DNA from: Pedobacter psychrotolerans
Lineage (GTDB): Bacteria > Bacteroidota > Bacteroidia > Sphingobacteriales > Sphingobacteriaceae
Assembly (NCBI RefSeq): GCF_004340665.1
Contig: NZ_SLWO01000011.1
Coordinates: forward strand, 37,884 to 101,883
Direction of reading: 5' to 3'
Length of the DNA: 64,000 nt
The notes under the pieces were generated by a model that was given only the letters and a program-made list of their open reading frames with translations, made no database searches and had not been told where the DNA came from. A program made the position numbers and the translations under genes. Below, piece by piece: positions 27,848-35,974 of the stretch. Each line of letters opens with the position of its first letter. Within the stretch, counting starts at the first letter, position 1.

Positions 27848-28771
27848 TTAGGCGATTTCTTTGCCAGTGTTGTTAACGGATTGAGGCTGAATGATAACGA
27901 ATTTAACCAATTCATATTCGGCCTTAATCTTTTCTCTTATTCGGTCTATGGCGCCGGTTAAATCTTCTGTATCCAACTCCGGACGAAACGTTAAAACCAA
28001 TATCAATAAAACTTCCTTCGGAGACTGATAAGTGGAAAGTATACTTTTTACTGCAACAACATCAGGATCACTTTCTGTTAAATCTTTTAGCTTTTGTTGT
28101 GTCTCAGGACTTAATCCTTCACCCATTAATAAACTTCTACTCTCTCTGGCTAAGATAAATGAAACGAAGATCAACAAGATTCCGACTAAAACAGAGGCCA
28201 ACCCATCTAAGAATGGCATATTTAAATTATGGCTTAACACCATCAATATAAAAACAATTAAAAGTCCTAATACGGCTGCACCATCTTCAAAAAGCACCAG
28301 AAATCCTGAAGGATCCTTGCTTTTTATAATTGCCTTCCACCATGATAAGCCTTTTCGGGTTTGGTTAAACTCTTTAATGGCTACCATAAACGAGGCACCC
28401 TCAAACACAAAAGACAGTGCCAAAACAATATAATTCCATCCTGGATTAACCAAAGTTTCCGGATGCCTGATATGCGTAATACCTTGCGAAACCGATAGTA
28501 CGCCGCCCAGGCCAAAAATCATAATGGAAACGATGAAAGACCAGAAATAGAGTTCTTTTCCATAGCCGAAGGGCCGATACTCATCTGCAGGTTTAATACT
28601 TCGTTTTAAGCCATAAAGCAGTAAAAGTTGGTTGCTGGTGTCTACCGTAGAATGAATTCCTTCCGCAATCATAGAAGAACTATTGGTGAATGCACCGGCA
28701 ATAAATTTAGTCACTGCAATTAGTAAGTTAGCTGCAAGTGCGCTGTATATCGATTTGTTGGCTTTTGCCAT
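27848..28771 (-). CDS. Cation diffusion facilitator (CDF) family transporter
   Basis: A 307-residue membrane protein of the CDF family with six predicted spans. The metal-site motif in TM2 is visible as HSTVDTSNQ (H41xxxD45), and a second as FEDGAAVLG in TM5. The first site has the His/Asp form and the second is Asp-based, so the metal (Zn, Mn or Fe) cannot be fixed. It ends in a short cytoplasmic domain (RPELDTEDLTGAIDRIREKIK). It is divergent from no other gene and has its own promoter region. Confidence 0.85.
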   Translation of the reverse strand: MAKANKSIYSALAANLLIAVTKFIAGAFTNSSSMIAEGIHSTVDTSNQLLLLYGLKRSIKPADEYRPFGYGKELYFWSFIVSIMIFGLGGVLSVSQGITHIRHPETLVNPGWNYIVLALSFVFEGASFMVAIKEFNQTRKGLSWWKAIIKSKDPSGFLVLFEDGAAVLGLLIVFILMVLSHNLNMPFLDGLASVLVGILLIFVSFILARESRSLLMGEGLSPETQQKLKDLTESDPDVVAVKSILSTYQSPKEVLLILVLTFRPELDTEDLTGAIDRIREKIKAEYELVKFVIIQPQSVNNTGKEIA

Positions 28772-28833
28772 AATTAGAAATTGTAAATGATATACCTTAA
28801 ACCAAATCCTTAGTTTTTAGTTTGACGGGCTAA

Positions 28834-28873
28834 AAAAAATACCAGGATCAAAACATCTATTGTTTGATCCTGG
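28834..28873 (-). terminator. Rho-independent terminator of the aldo/keto reductase gene
   Basis: On the minus strand, CCAGGATCAAACA pairs with TGTTTTGATCCTGG (one bulge) and is followed by T8. It lies 17 bases after the stop at 28890. Confidence 0.8.
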
Positions 28874-28889
28874 CCTGATATAAAAGAAT

Positions 28890-29879
28890 TTATGCTAAGA
28901 TCTGATCAATTAGCTTAATTTCTTCGTCGCTGAAGGTGGTGTGATCTAATGCCATAATTGCATCTGTAATTTGTTCGGGTTTACTGGCTCCGATTAAAAC
29001 CGATGTAATCCGTTGATCCTTTAAAATCCAGGAAAGTGCCATATGCGATAACTTTTGTTGGCGGGTGCGGGCAAGATCATTTAACTTGCTGATCACTTCA
29101 ATTTTTTCGGGCGTGATACTGCTTTCCTTTAAAAAGACACCACTAGTGGCCACACGCGAGTCTGCAGGAATTCCATGCAAATATTTATCGGTGAGTAAAC
29201 CCTGAGCAAGCGGGGAAAAAGGAATGCAACCCACACCGTTTTGTTCCAGCACATCAAGCAATCCGCCTTCTACCCAACGTTCAAACATCGAATATTTTGG
29301 CTGATGGATTAAGCAGGGTGTACCGTTTTCTTTCAATATTTTGATGGCTTTTTCTGCTTCAGGTGCCTGGTAATTGGAAATCCCTACATATAGCGCTTTA
29401 CCTTGTTGTACCATTAAGCTTAAGGCATCCATAGTTTCTTCCAACGGTGTTTCCGGATCTGGGCGATGGTGATAAAAAATATCAACATAATCCAGTTTCA
29501 TTCGTTTTAAACTTTGATCCAAACTGGAAACCAGGTATTTTTTCGAGCCCCAATCGCCATAAGGTCCATCCCACATGGTGTAGCCAGCCTTACTTGAAAT
29601 GACCATTTCATCACGGTAGCCCTGAAAATTCTCCTGTAATATTTTGCCGAAAACTGCCTCTGCCGATCCTGGAGGTGGTCCGTAATTATTGGCCAGGTCA
29701 AAATGGGTAATGCCATTATTGAAAGCCGTAAAAATTAAGTTTCTACTGTTGTCAAAGTCATTTACATGCCCGAAATTATGCCAAAGGCCAAGTGATATAG
29801 CAGGCAATTTTAATCCGCTGTGGCCACAACGGTTATATTTCATTTTATGATATCGGTCAGGAGAAATGCTATTATTCAT
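28890..29879 (-). CDS. Aldo/keto reductase, YghZ/MgrA (glyceraldehyde 3-phosphate reductase) type
   Basis: A 329-residue protein of the aldo/keto reductase family 14 type. HFDLANNYGPPPGSAE gives the catalytic Asp and Tyr, SSKAGYTMWDGPYGDWGSKKYL is diagnostic of YghZ, and FYHHRPDPETPLEET supplies the His. YghZ reduces methylglyoxal and related aldehydes with NADPH. The start chosen at 29879 gives a short non-conserved extension; Met13 (MKYNRCGHSG) would also fit. It has its own terminator. Confidence 0.87.
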   Translation of the reverse strand: MNNSISPDRYHKMKYNRCGHSGLKLPAISLGLWHNFGHVNDFDNSRNLIFTAFNNGITHFDLANNYGPPPGSAEAVFGKILQENFQGYRDEMVISSKAGYTMWDGPYGDWGSKKYLVSSLDQSLKRMKLDYVDIFYHHRPDPETPLEETMDALSLMVQQGKALYVGISNYQAPEAEKAIKILKENGTPCLIHQPKYSMFERWVEGGLLDVLEQNGVGCIPFSPLAQGLLTDKYLHGIPADSRVATSGVFLKESSITPEKIEVISKLNDLARTRQQKLSHMALSWILKDQRITSVLIGASKPEQITDAIMALDHTTFSDEEIKLIDQILA

Positions 29880-29930
29880 TTGGTTAGGGTTTAGTATATA
29901 TTAGGGAGGATGGGTTATAATAATAAGTGA

Positions 29931-30596
29931 TTAAAATAGCTGATTCAAAACAGGGTCATTGTAATCATCAATAAATGCCATGATATTCTGATAAGCTGTA
30001 AATTCATCGGCAGTATGCATGGTCGTTATGGCTACGCATCTCATTCCTGCATTTTGTGCAGCTTCAACACCTTTAGGCGCATCTTCAAAAACGATACATT
30101 CATCAGGAGTTATACCTAAAATGTTGGCGCCTTTGATAAACGTTTCAGGATCAGGCTTACTTTTTTTTACGTCTTCTGCACTTACGATCGCATCAAAGTA
30201 AGATCGTATATTCAAATTATCTAATACGAAATTGATATTGAAAGGGATGGCTGCTGAGCCAATAGCCATCGAGATATTTGCCTGTTTAGCACGGTTCATA
30301 AATTCTTTTAGGCCGGGAATTAGGGTAAGATGTTCTTTGTAAGCAGCCTGATAACGTCTTTCCTTTTCAATGGAAATCTGGTCTATCTGCTCCTGAGAAA
30401 AATAACCAACACCAAAAACCCTTTCCAGAAGTTCCTGATTTTTACCATACATCTCCTTTTTTACAGCAGCAAAACTGATGTTTGCACCAAGATCTTTGGT
30501 TAGGATATCGTGCCAGGCATGATTATGAAATGCCATATCATTAATCATTGTTCCATTTAAATCAAAAAGAAATGCTTTAGGTTTTATATCCATCAT
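29931..30596 (-). CDS. HAD-superfamily hydrolase, beta-phosphoglucomutase-like
   Basis: A 221-residue class IA HAD protein. Motif I is DLNGT (Asp12, Asn14), motif II Ser114 (AIGSAA), motif III Lys in KKSKPDPE and motif IV VFEDAPKGVEAA. The cap (about 20-85) is helical. The second Asp of motif I, the general acid/base in phosphomutases and phosphatases, is Asn14 here. This change recurs in some Bacteroidota HADs and may mean altered chemistry. The start may be Met2. Confidence 0.8.
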   Translation of the reverse strand: MMDIKPKAFLFDLNGTMINDMAFHNHAWHDILTKDLGANISFAAVKKEMYGKNQELLERVFGVGYFSQEQIDQISIEKERRYQAAYKEHLTLIPGLKEFMNRAKQANISMAIGSAAIPFNINFVLDNLNIRSYFDAIVSAEDVKKSKPDPETFIKGANILGITPDECIVFEDAPKGVEAAQNAGMRCVAITTMHTADEFTAYQNIMAFIDDYNDPVLNQLF

Positions 30597-30730
30597 GGTT
30601 GCAAAAATATTAGATTTTTTTGAGCAATAGGTCAGTATCTTCTCATACTTTGCCGTATACGATTTACAGGATTATTCATTTCAATCAGTGCTTTCATTAC
30701 TAATGCTAAATTGAAGCGGAGACTCAGGTA

Positions 30731-31372
30731 TTAATTATCCCTTACAGGTTTCTTACGGAAGTAAAAGTAGCATAAAGGGAATAGGCAAATGATTCCCAGC
30801 AGAAAGCCGCCAATCGTATCTGTAAGCCAGTGTGCGCCTAGATAAATCCTGGAAGGCGCAATCATGATTACGAGAAATGCTGATATATAAGTAATTGTAT
30901 TTCTGGTTGTCTGGGGGATTTGCTTTAAGGTTCGCATTAATATAATCAGGAATCCAAAGAACAGTACATAAGAGAGTACGTGCCCACTAGGGTAGCTTTG
31001 AAACCGGTTAACTTCCACCAGCCTGACATAGAAAGTAGTTGGACGCGGTCGATTGATGATGTTTTTAACACCAAGAATGATGAGACCCGAAAATAAGACC
31101 ATTGAAATATAAAAGGCTTCACGCCTGAATTTCTGCCAATAAAATATAGCAGCCACCACCAGCACTGAAAGCAAGGAGTAAGGCAATTCACCAAAAAAGC
31201 TAATGGCTAACATTACTTTATCCATCCAGCTGGATTGTAATTTTTGAACCAACAAAGATGCTTTAATATCAAATGGAAGGATGGGGTGTTTGGCTATAAA
31301 CACACTCAAAGTGGTAAACGCGAGGATTAGTAGAACAAGTATGGATAAAAGAGTATTGGGTTTAAACCTCAT
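30731..31372 (-). CDS. PAP2 family membrane phosphatase
   Basis: A 213-residue membrane protein with six spans. All three PAP2 motifs are intact: KxxxxxxRP (Lys103, Arg110-Pro111), PSGH (128-131) and SRxxxxxHxxxD (Ser174-Arg175, His181, Asp185). It dephosphorylates a lipid phosphate such as undecaprenyl-pyrophosphate or phosphatidylglycerophosphate on the outer face of the inner membrane. It is monocistronic. Confidence 0.88.
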   Translation of the reverse strand: MRFKPNTLLSILVLLILAFTTLSVFIAKHPILPFDIKASLLVQKLQSSWMDKVMLAISFFGELPYSLLSVLVVAAIFYWQKFRREAFYISMVLFSGLIILGVKNIINRPRPTTFYVRLVEVNRFQSYPSGHVLSYVLFFGFLIILMRTLKQIPQTTRNTITYISAFLVIMIAPSRIYLGAHWLTDTIGGFLLGIICLFPLCYFYFRKKPVRDN

Positions 31373-31672
31373 TTGGCTATATCATTGAATTTTCAAAACT
31401 ATCAAATTATAGGATAGGTAAGTAATTTTAGACCAAAAATTATTAATGCATGTTACAGAGAATTAATTTAAAATGCTCAATTGTAGCTCTATTTCAGTGC
31501 GTTATGATTAACTAACCGATATTATACATTAATGAATTCAATTAAATAGAACATCTTGATTTCTGTAAAGAATAATGCTCTAGAATGAAGAGTTAGCTTT
31601 ATAGATAGCTAATGAATTGGCATGTCTCGATACCACATCAGAATATTCCGATTGCTTACCGTTTAGCAAAAA
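31373..31672. other. Intergenic region without recognised gene
   Basis: This 300-base AT-rich stretch lies between the PAP2 gene promoter side and the end of the OB-fold gene. No repeat, hairpin terminator with T-run or convincing reading frame was found. Confidence 0.35.
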
Positions 31673-32023
31673 TTATTTTAAGGTAATTTGTTTGGGATCT
31701 GTTACCACAATTTGTGTTTTGCCTTTAAATTCGGTTACAGTTCCGGTAATACAAACATTGTTTCCTAAAAACATACTTGCAGGTTCAGAAGTGAATTTGG
31801 CCAGATCGACTTTGTTAATCACTACTGTAATTAATTCTTTTGGATAAGCACCACCCAGATTAATCAGTGTTAACTTATCCAGTGCCTTAGTGCTGTAAAC
31901 GGAATCGCAAATTGTTACAACCTTTCCAATATATTGCCCTGCGTTTTTGGCTAAAACCATCGTTTGACTTTTAGCCAGGTAAAAGGAGAACATCATGGCA
32001 AACAGAACGGCAAACTTTTTCAT
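31673..32023 (-). CDS. Exported OB-fold-like protein
   Basis: A 116-residue protein with a signal peptide (1-19, ending AKSQ). The mature part has five strands with a pattern like a bacterial OB-fold: GKVVTICDSV, LTLINLGGAYP, LITVVINK, NVCITGTVTEFKGKTQIVVTDPKQI. The last part, xxVxGxVxxYxGxxQIxVxxPxQI, is the classical signature of such secreted OB domains in Bacteroidota. Ligand unknown. Confidence 0.7.
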   Translation of the reverse strand: MKKFAVLFAMMFSFYLAKSQTMVLAKNAGQYIGKVVTICDSVYSTKALDKLTLINLGGAYPKELITVVINKVDLAKFTSEPASMFLGNNVCITGTVTEFKGKTQIVVTDPKQITLK

Positions 32024-32251
32024 ATGGGATGTGATTTATTAAACCAATAAGGATGATTTATCGGTTTAGCTAAGGCAAAGATATCAAGTGGATTGATAAA
32101 AAATGCTGTTCCTTTTGTAACGCTTCAGATATAATACCTCAAAACCTGAAATACTATCAGAATCAGTTAAGTAAATTCTGCGAATTAAACAAATGAACCA
32201 TTTATTTGTATCTTATCAAAATCTATTCATTATACAATAAAAGACAACCAA

Positions 32252-32989
32252 ATGAACAAATTATTATTAAGCATTTTTCTGTTATCCGCAGGAATTGCAA
32301 ATGCACAATTAAAGCCAGTAAACTATGCTGATGGTACACAAAAACTTAATGGAATGGTTACCGCTAATGCAGGTAAGAAATTGCCAGGTGTATTAATATT
32401 GCCAGCCTGGAAAGGAATAGATGAAGAAGCGAAAACGGCTGCGTTGGAATTACAGAAACAAGGATACATTGCATTCATTGCTGACATTTACGGAGAAGGC
32501 AATGCACCAAAAGATAATGCTGCGGCTGCTCAGCTATCTGGAAAATATAAACAAGATTATCAGGCCTACCAAAAACGGATATCCCTGGCTTTAACAGAAT
32601 TGAAGAAAGCAGGCGCAACGGCAGATAAGTTGGCGGTAATAGGATATTGTTTTGGCGGCGCTGGCGCATTAGAAACTGCCCGGGCGGGTTTTCCGGTACT
32701 TGGCGTAGTATCCATTCACGGAAGTTTAGGTAAAGCAGCAGATAGAAACAATGGTGCCTTAACAACTAAAATGTTGATCGAAAACCCTGCTGATGACCAA
32801 AGTGTAACGCCTGAAAACATGAGTAATTTAATTAAAGAAATGAATGATGGAAAAGCAGATTGGCAAATCATAACCTATGCCAATAGTAAACATACCTTTA
32901 CTGATCCAAAGTCTCCTGATTATAATGAGGTTATGGCCAAGAGGGCATGGAAGCATACCCTGATGTTTTTGTCGGAGATTTTAAAGTAA
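32252..32989 (+). CDS. Exported dienelactone hydrolase family protein
   Basis: A 245-residue protein with a signal peptide (1-18). The alpha/beta-hydrolase triad uses Cys133 (GYCFGG), an Asp at 181-182 (ENPADDQ) and His214 (NSKHTFTD), as in dienelactone hydrolases. Substrates of the exported branch are unknown. It has a region rich in A/Q/Y helices at 88-115. Promoter region is its own; no terminator was recognised after it. Confidence 0.85.
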   Translation: MNKLLLSIFLLSAGIANAQLKPVNYADGTQKLNGMVTANAGKKLPGVLILPAWKGIDEEAKTAALELQKQGYIAFIADIYGEGNAPKDNAAAAQLSGKYKQDYQAYQKRISLALTELKKAGATADKLAVIGYCFGGAGALETARAGFPVLGVVSIHGSLGKAADRNNGALTTKMLIENPADDQSVTPENMSNLIKEMNDGKADWQIITYANSKHTFTDPKSPDYNEVMAKRAWKHTLMFLSEILK

Positions 32990-33129
32990 TATTTCCTATA
33001 GGTGATCCAATCTCTAAAAATTAGATGTTGTATTTGGATTCAATCAATAAATAAATACTCCTTTAATGTTTATGTCTTTGAAATGTCATTGTAAAGTCTT
33101 AGCTTGGATTTCCTAAACTCTTTAAACTT

Positions 33130-33234
33130 ATGGATGATAGAACCAACTTAATCACTGGAGTATTTTTAATACTAAGCTCACTTGGCGTATTTTTCGAAAT
33201 CTTTAGAGCGAAAAAGGCTGATAAGCGTTATTAA
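33130..33234 (+). CDS. Very small membrane protein (34 residues)
   Basis: A short open frame, ATG 33130 to TAA 33232-33234, encodes MDDRTNLITGVF followed by a single hydrophobic helix (about residues 8-24) and a basic tail AKKADKRY. Orientation by the positive-inside rule would place the C-terminus in the cytoplasm. A strong hairpin with a T-rich 3' side begins 18 bases after the stop, which supports an independent small transcript. No function can be given. Confidence 0.5.
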   Translation: MDDRTNLITGVFLILSSLGVFFEIFRAKKADKRY

Positions 33235-33252
33235 CATGATTTCCTTTTCAAT

Positions 33253-33298
33253 AAAATGTCTTGGTTGGTGTCTCACCAATCAGGACATTTTATTTAGG
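33253..33298 (+). terminator. Strong hairpin terminator (GGTGTCTCACC apex)
   Basis: An 18-bp stem with two wobble pairs, 33253-33270 against 33274-33291, closes a three-base loop TCT; the 3' arm runs into TTTTATTTAG. It follows the 34-residue reading frame. Confidence 0.6.
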
Positions 33299-33348
33299 TT
33301 ATCAGAAAGCAAAAATCGAAGTAGTTATTTTTCTATAATACACAACTA

Positions 33349-33503
33349 TGAGGGGAACTCCCCTCCTAATTTAGGAGGGGCAGGGGGTGGTTAAACATTA
33401 ATCTACTGGTTGGTGTCTCACCTACCAGTAGATAGTTTATTGAAAAATAGCAGTTTTCTATTGACAAATCATAATCCTCCGAAGGCTTATGGTATCTCAC
33501 CAA
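33349..33503. repeat. Cluster of hairpin repeats, incl. a CCCCTCC-AGGAGGGG palindrome
   Basis: The rest of the 324-base gap (33235-33558) is made of inverted repeats. A REP-like palindrome CCCCTCCTAA/TTAGGAGGGG lies near 33360-33380. A second long hairpin, 33401-33415 against 33419-33433 with loop TCT, shares the apical sequence GGTTGGTGTCTCACC with the terminator at 33253. A degenerate third copy (GGTATCTCACC) is at 33491-33501. Confidence 0.65.
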
Positions 33504-33558
33504 AAAGCAGGTATATCTATTTGATTATTAACTAGTTTTGCTATAAAGATTCTTGGAT

Positions 33559-34419
33559 TTAAACCAAAGTATTAAATTTAGATTCAATGTGCGCCCTTGC
33601 CTTCTTTTGAAATTCATCAGGAGTTTCACCAGTTTGCTTTTTAAAGAAACGACTAAAATAGGGGCGATCAGAAAAGCCTAAATCATAAGCAATTTCTTTA
33701 ATAGTCACCTCGCTGTGGATCATTCGTCTTTTGGCTTCCAAAATAATTCTATCATGAATAATTTGTGTGCCGGTTTTATCTAACTTTTCTTTCAGTATTT
33801 GGTTTAATCGCTTGGAGCTGATTCCGAGTTTACCTGCATAAAAATCGATATTGGTTACAGTAAGGAAATTACTTTCCAACAGCATTAGAAATTCGTAAAC
33901 TCTCTTTTGATGAACATCATGACTGGTAAACTCATGCTCCTTAACACTGATTAATTTAAGCAGAAATACTTTAAGTAAAGCCTTAAGCATGATGAAACTA
34001 TTTCCATCACGGTTATATTCATCTTCCATAATTTGATAGATGGCACCCAACTCTTTTGAAGATGCTGCATCTAACCTTAAACAGGAAAATTCGCCCTGAA
34101 CATTAAAAATCCTGAAAAGATCGAGTAAGAAATCTTTATCCTCTTCCTCCAGCATTGACCTTTTAAAAGAAATCAGTTCGCCATTTTTTCCTGCCTTATT
34201 CAATTGGTGTACCCTATAAGGTGGTATCAGATAAATCCAATCACCTTTAATATTAAAATTAGGATCTGATATGCTGTGCAATGGATCTTCATTCTTTAAC
34301 CATACCACTTCAAAAAAATCTTTCCTGCCAGGATCATTTAAGTAACTAGGTGGGCAATTGTTCAGATTCCGAATATAAATAAGTGATTTTTCAAGTGGAG
34401 TGGGTGTAGCTACAATCAT
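33559..34419 (-). CDS. AraC-family transcriptional regulator
   Basis: A 286-residue protein with an N-terminal cupin-like sensing domain (about 1-150) and a C-terminal double helix-turn-helix (about 185-280). The second helix-turn-helix carries IKEIAYDLGFSDRPYFSRFFKKQTGETPDEF, a canonical AraC signature. It is divergent from the hxlB-hxlA operon with 202 bases between the starts, which makes that operon its most likely target. The inducer may be formaldehyde or a sugar phosphate, by inference only. Confidence 0.87.
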   Translation of the reverse strand: MIVATPTPLEKSLIYIRNLNNCPPSYLNDPGRKDFFEVVWLKNEDPLHSISDPNFNIKGDWIYLIPPYRVHQLNKAGKNGELISFKRSMLEEEDKDFLLDLFRIFNVQGEFSCLRLDAASSKELGAIYQIMEDEYNRDGNSFIMLKALLKVFLLKLISVKEHEFTSHDVHQKRVYEFLMLLESNFLTVTNIDFYAGKLGISSKRLNQILKEKLDKTGTQIIHDRIILEAKRRMIHSEVTIKEIAYDLGFSDRPYFSRFFKKQTGETPDEFQKKARAHIESKFNTLV

Positions 34420-34548
34420 GTTGATCCAAAGATAAGTACTTGTATTTTATCGCTTTGGATATTCAGCGCATTTTGGTGGACTATTCGGAAATGAGTGGAT
34501 ATTTATGTTAAAAGGATGACTTTTTAATGATGCGTTTAGCTGATTGTC

Positions 34549-34561
34549 CCACATTATGTGG
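34549..34561. promoter_or_regulatory. 13-bp palindrome between AraC regulator and hxlB, candidate operator
   Basis: CCACATTATGTGG is a perfect palindrome of 6-bp arms around a central T. It sits in the divergent promoter region, about 34 bases upstream of a TACCTTTG box, so a dimeric regulator bound there could touch RNA polymerase. Confidence 0.4.
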
Positions 34562-34594
34562 CGATTGTATAACTACTTACCTTGGACATCCATT

Positions 34595-34602
34595 TACCTT
34601 TG
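34595..34602 (+). promoter_or_regulatory. Candidate -7 box of the hxlB-hxlA promoter
   Basis: TACCTTTG matches the Bacteroidota TAnnTTTG element. No TTG at the usual 19-21-base spacing was found, in keeping with a promoter that needs an activator. The expected start of transcription is near 34609, 13 bases before the hxlB start codon. Confidence 0.4.
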
Positions 34603-34621
34603 ACATATCGAATACGATGAT

Positions 34622-35227
34622 ATGGAAATGCAAAATACAATAGAAGAATCAATAGATAATCAGCAATTGGTTTGGGATTTACAATCGAATTTAGAACTGG
34701 TACTGAATGAGAATTTAAAACTGGCTAAAAAAATGGATCTGGAAAGTCTGGTTCCTTTTATCAATTACATTCAGCAATCCCCACGTATTTTTCTAATTTC
34801 TGCCGGAAGATCAGGTTTTGCCATGCGCTCTGCTGCCATGCGACTGATGCATTTAGGTTTAGCTGTACATGTTGTGGGCGATACCACCACTCCAGCTATT
34901 CAGAAAGATGATTTACTTATTGCAGCTTCTGGCTCTGGCACCACCAGTGGAATTGTAAGGGCTGCAGAGAAAGCAGTTTCAGTAGGGGCAAAGCTTTTGG
35001 CCATTACCGCTGATCAGCAATCTGCACTCGCTAAGCTGGCAGATCATATCGTTTATATTCCCGCTGCTGGAAAGGAAGAGCATGGTAGCGGAAAGTCACA
35101 ACAATACGCAGGAAGTTTATTTGAACAGTTTTTACTGCTTTTAATGGATGCCGTATTTCAATCTTTATGGAAACTTGATGGCACACCTGCGGAAGAATTA
35201 TATAAAAGACACGCTAATCTCGAATAA
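34622..35227 (+). CDS. hxlB: 6-phospho-3-hexuloisomerase
   Basis: A 201-residue SIS-domain protein. Typical phosphosugar-binding segments are present: FLISAGRSGFAMRSAAMRLMHLG (about 57-80) and LIAASGSGTTSGIVRAAEKA (about 100-119), and a Glu/His pair in GKEEHGSGKSQQYAGSLFEQ, which is the hexuloisomerase signature. It converts D-arabino-hex-3-ulose 6-phosphate to fructose 6-phosphate, the second step of the ribulose monophosphate (RuMP) route. It is followed by hxlA 35 bases downstream. Met3 could also serve as start. Confidence 0.9.
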   Translation: MEMQNTIEESIDNQQLVWDLQSNLELVLNENLKLAKKMDLESLVPFINYIQQSPRIFLISAGRSGFAMRSAAMRLMHLGLAVHVVGDTTTPAIQKDDLLIAASGSGTTSGIVRAAEKAVSVGAKLLAITADQQSALAKLADHIVYIPAAGKEEHGSGKSQQYAGSLFEQFLLLLMDAVFQSLWKLDGTPAEELYKRHANLE

Positions 35228-35262
35228 TATATTTTAAATTTTAATTATAAATCAATACCATC

Positions 35263-35898
35263 ATGGCAAAATTACAAGTAGCAATAGATTTGTTAACTAC
35301 CGAAGAGGCACTGGCACTAGCGGCAAAAGTAGCTCCTTATGTAGATATTATTGAGTTGGGTACACCATTAATCAAAAACGTTGGTTCATCGGTAATCACC
35401 GCAATGAAAAATGCACATCCTGATAAATTGGTTTTCGCTGATTTAAAAACTGCTGATGCAGGTGAACTGGAGGCTGATATCGCATTTAAAGCAGGTGCAG
35501 ATTTAGTGACCGTTATGGGCGCAGCCGGAAATGCCACCATTATTGGTGCAGTTAAAGCAGCTAAAGCACATGGAAAAGGTGTAGTGGTAGATACTATTGG
35601 TTATCCTGACCGTGTAAAAAGGGCGCAGGAAGTAACAGAACTGGGTGTAAAATTCGTAGAACTACATGCAGGCTTAGATGAGCAATGGACAGATGGATAT
35701 TCTATCCAGGTTTTAATTGATGAGGCTGCCAGAGTAGGTGTACCAGTATCAATTGCTGGCGGAGTAAATATTAATAACGTTGCAGCGGTTGTTAAATCGG
35801 GTGTAGAAGTTGTGGTAGCTGGTGCGGCCATCTATGGTGCAGAAGATCCTGCAGCTGCGGCAAAAGCATTGCGTGAGGCTATGGAAGCTGCGGTTTAA
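35263..35898 (+). CDS. hxlA: 3-hexulose-6-phosphate synthase
   Basis: A 211-residue TIM-barrel enzyme of the orotidine-phosphate decarboxylase suprafamily. It begins with QVAIDLLTTEEALALA; the DxKxxD metal motif is seen in FADLKTADAGE, and VTVMGAAG, FVELHAGLDEQ and IAGGVNINNVA follow in family order. It condenses formaldehyde with ribulose 5-phosphate. Together with hxlB it detoxifies formaldehyde or runs the reverse path to make ribulose 5-phosphate. A strong terminator follows. Confidence 0.92.
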   Translation: MAKLQVAIDLLTTEEALALAAKVAPYVDIIELGTPLIKNVGSSVITAMKNAHPDKLVFADLKTADAGELEADIAFKAGADLVTVMGAAGNATIIGAVKAAKAHGKGVVVDTIGYPDRVKRAQEVTELGVKFVELHAGLDEQWTDGYSIQVLIDEAARVGVPVSIAGGVNINNVAAVVKSGVEVVVAGAAIYGAEDPAAAAKALREAMEAAV

Positions 35899-35916
35899 GC
35901 TTTCATTTAATCACAT

Positions 35917-35955
35917 AAAAAATGGAGCGTTCATTCGATTGCTCCATTTTTTATT
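35917..35955. terminator. Bidirectional terminator
   Basis: AAAAAATGGAGC / GCTCCATTTTTT stem (35917-35928 against 35941-35952) with a 12-base loop and T/A runs on both sides, located between the convergent hxlA and desaturase genes. Confidence 0.85.
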
Positions 35956-35974
35956 TTATCTTTTTTATAAAAGA

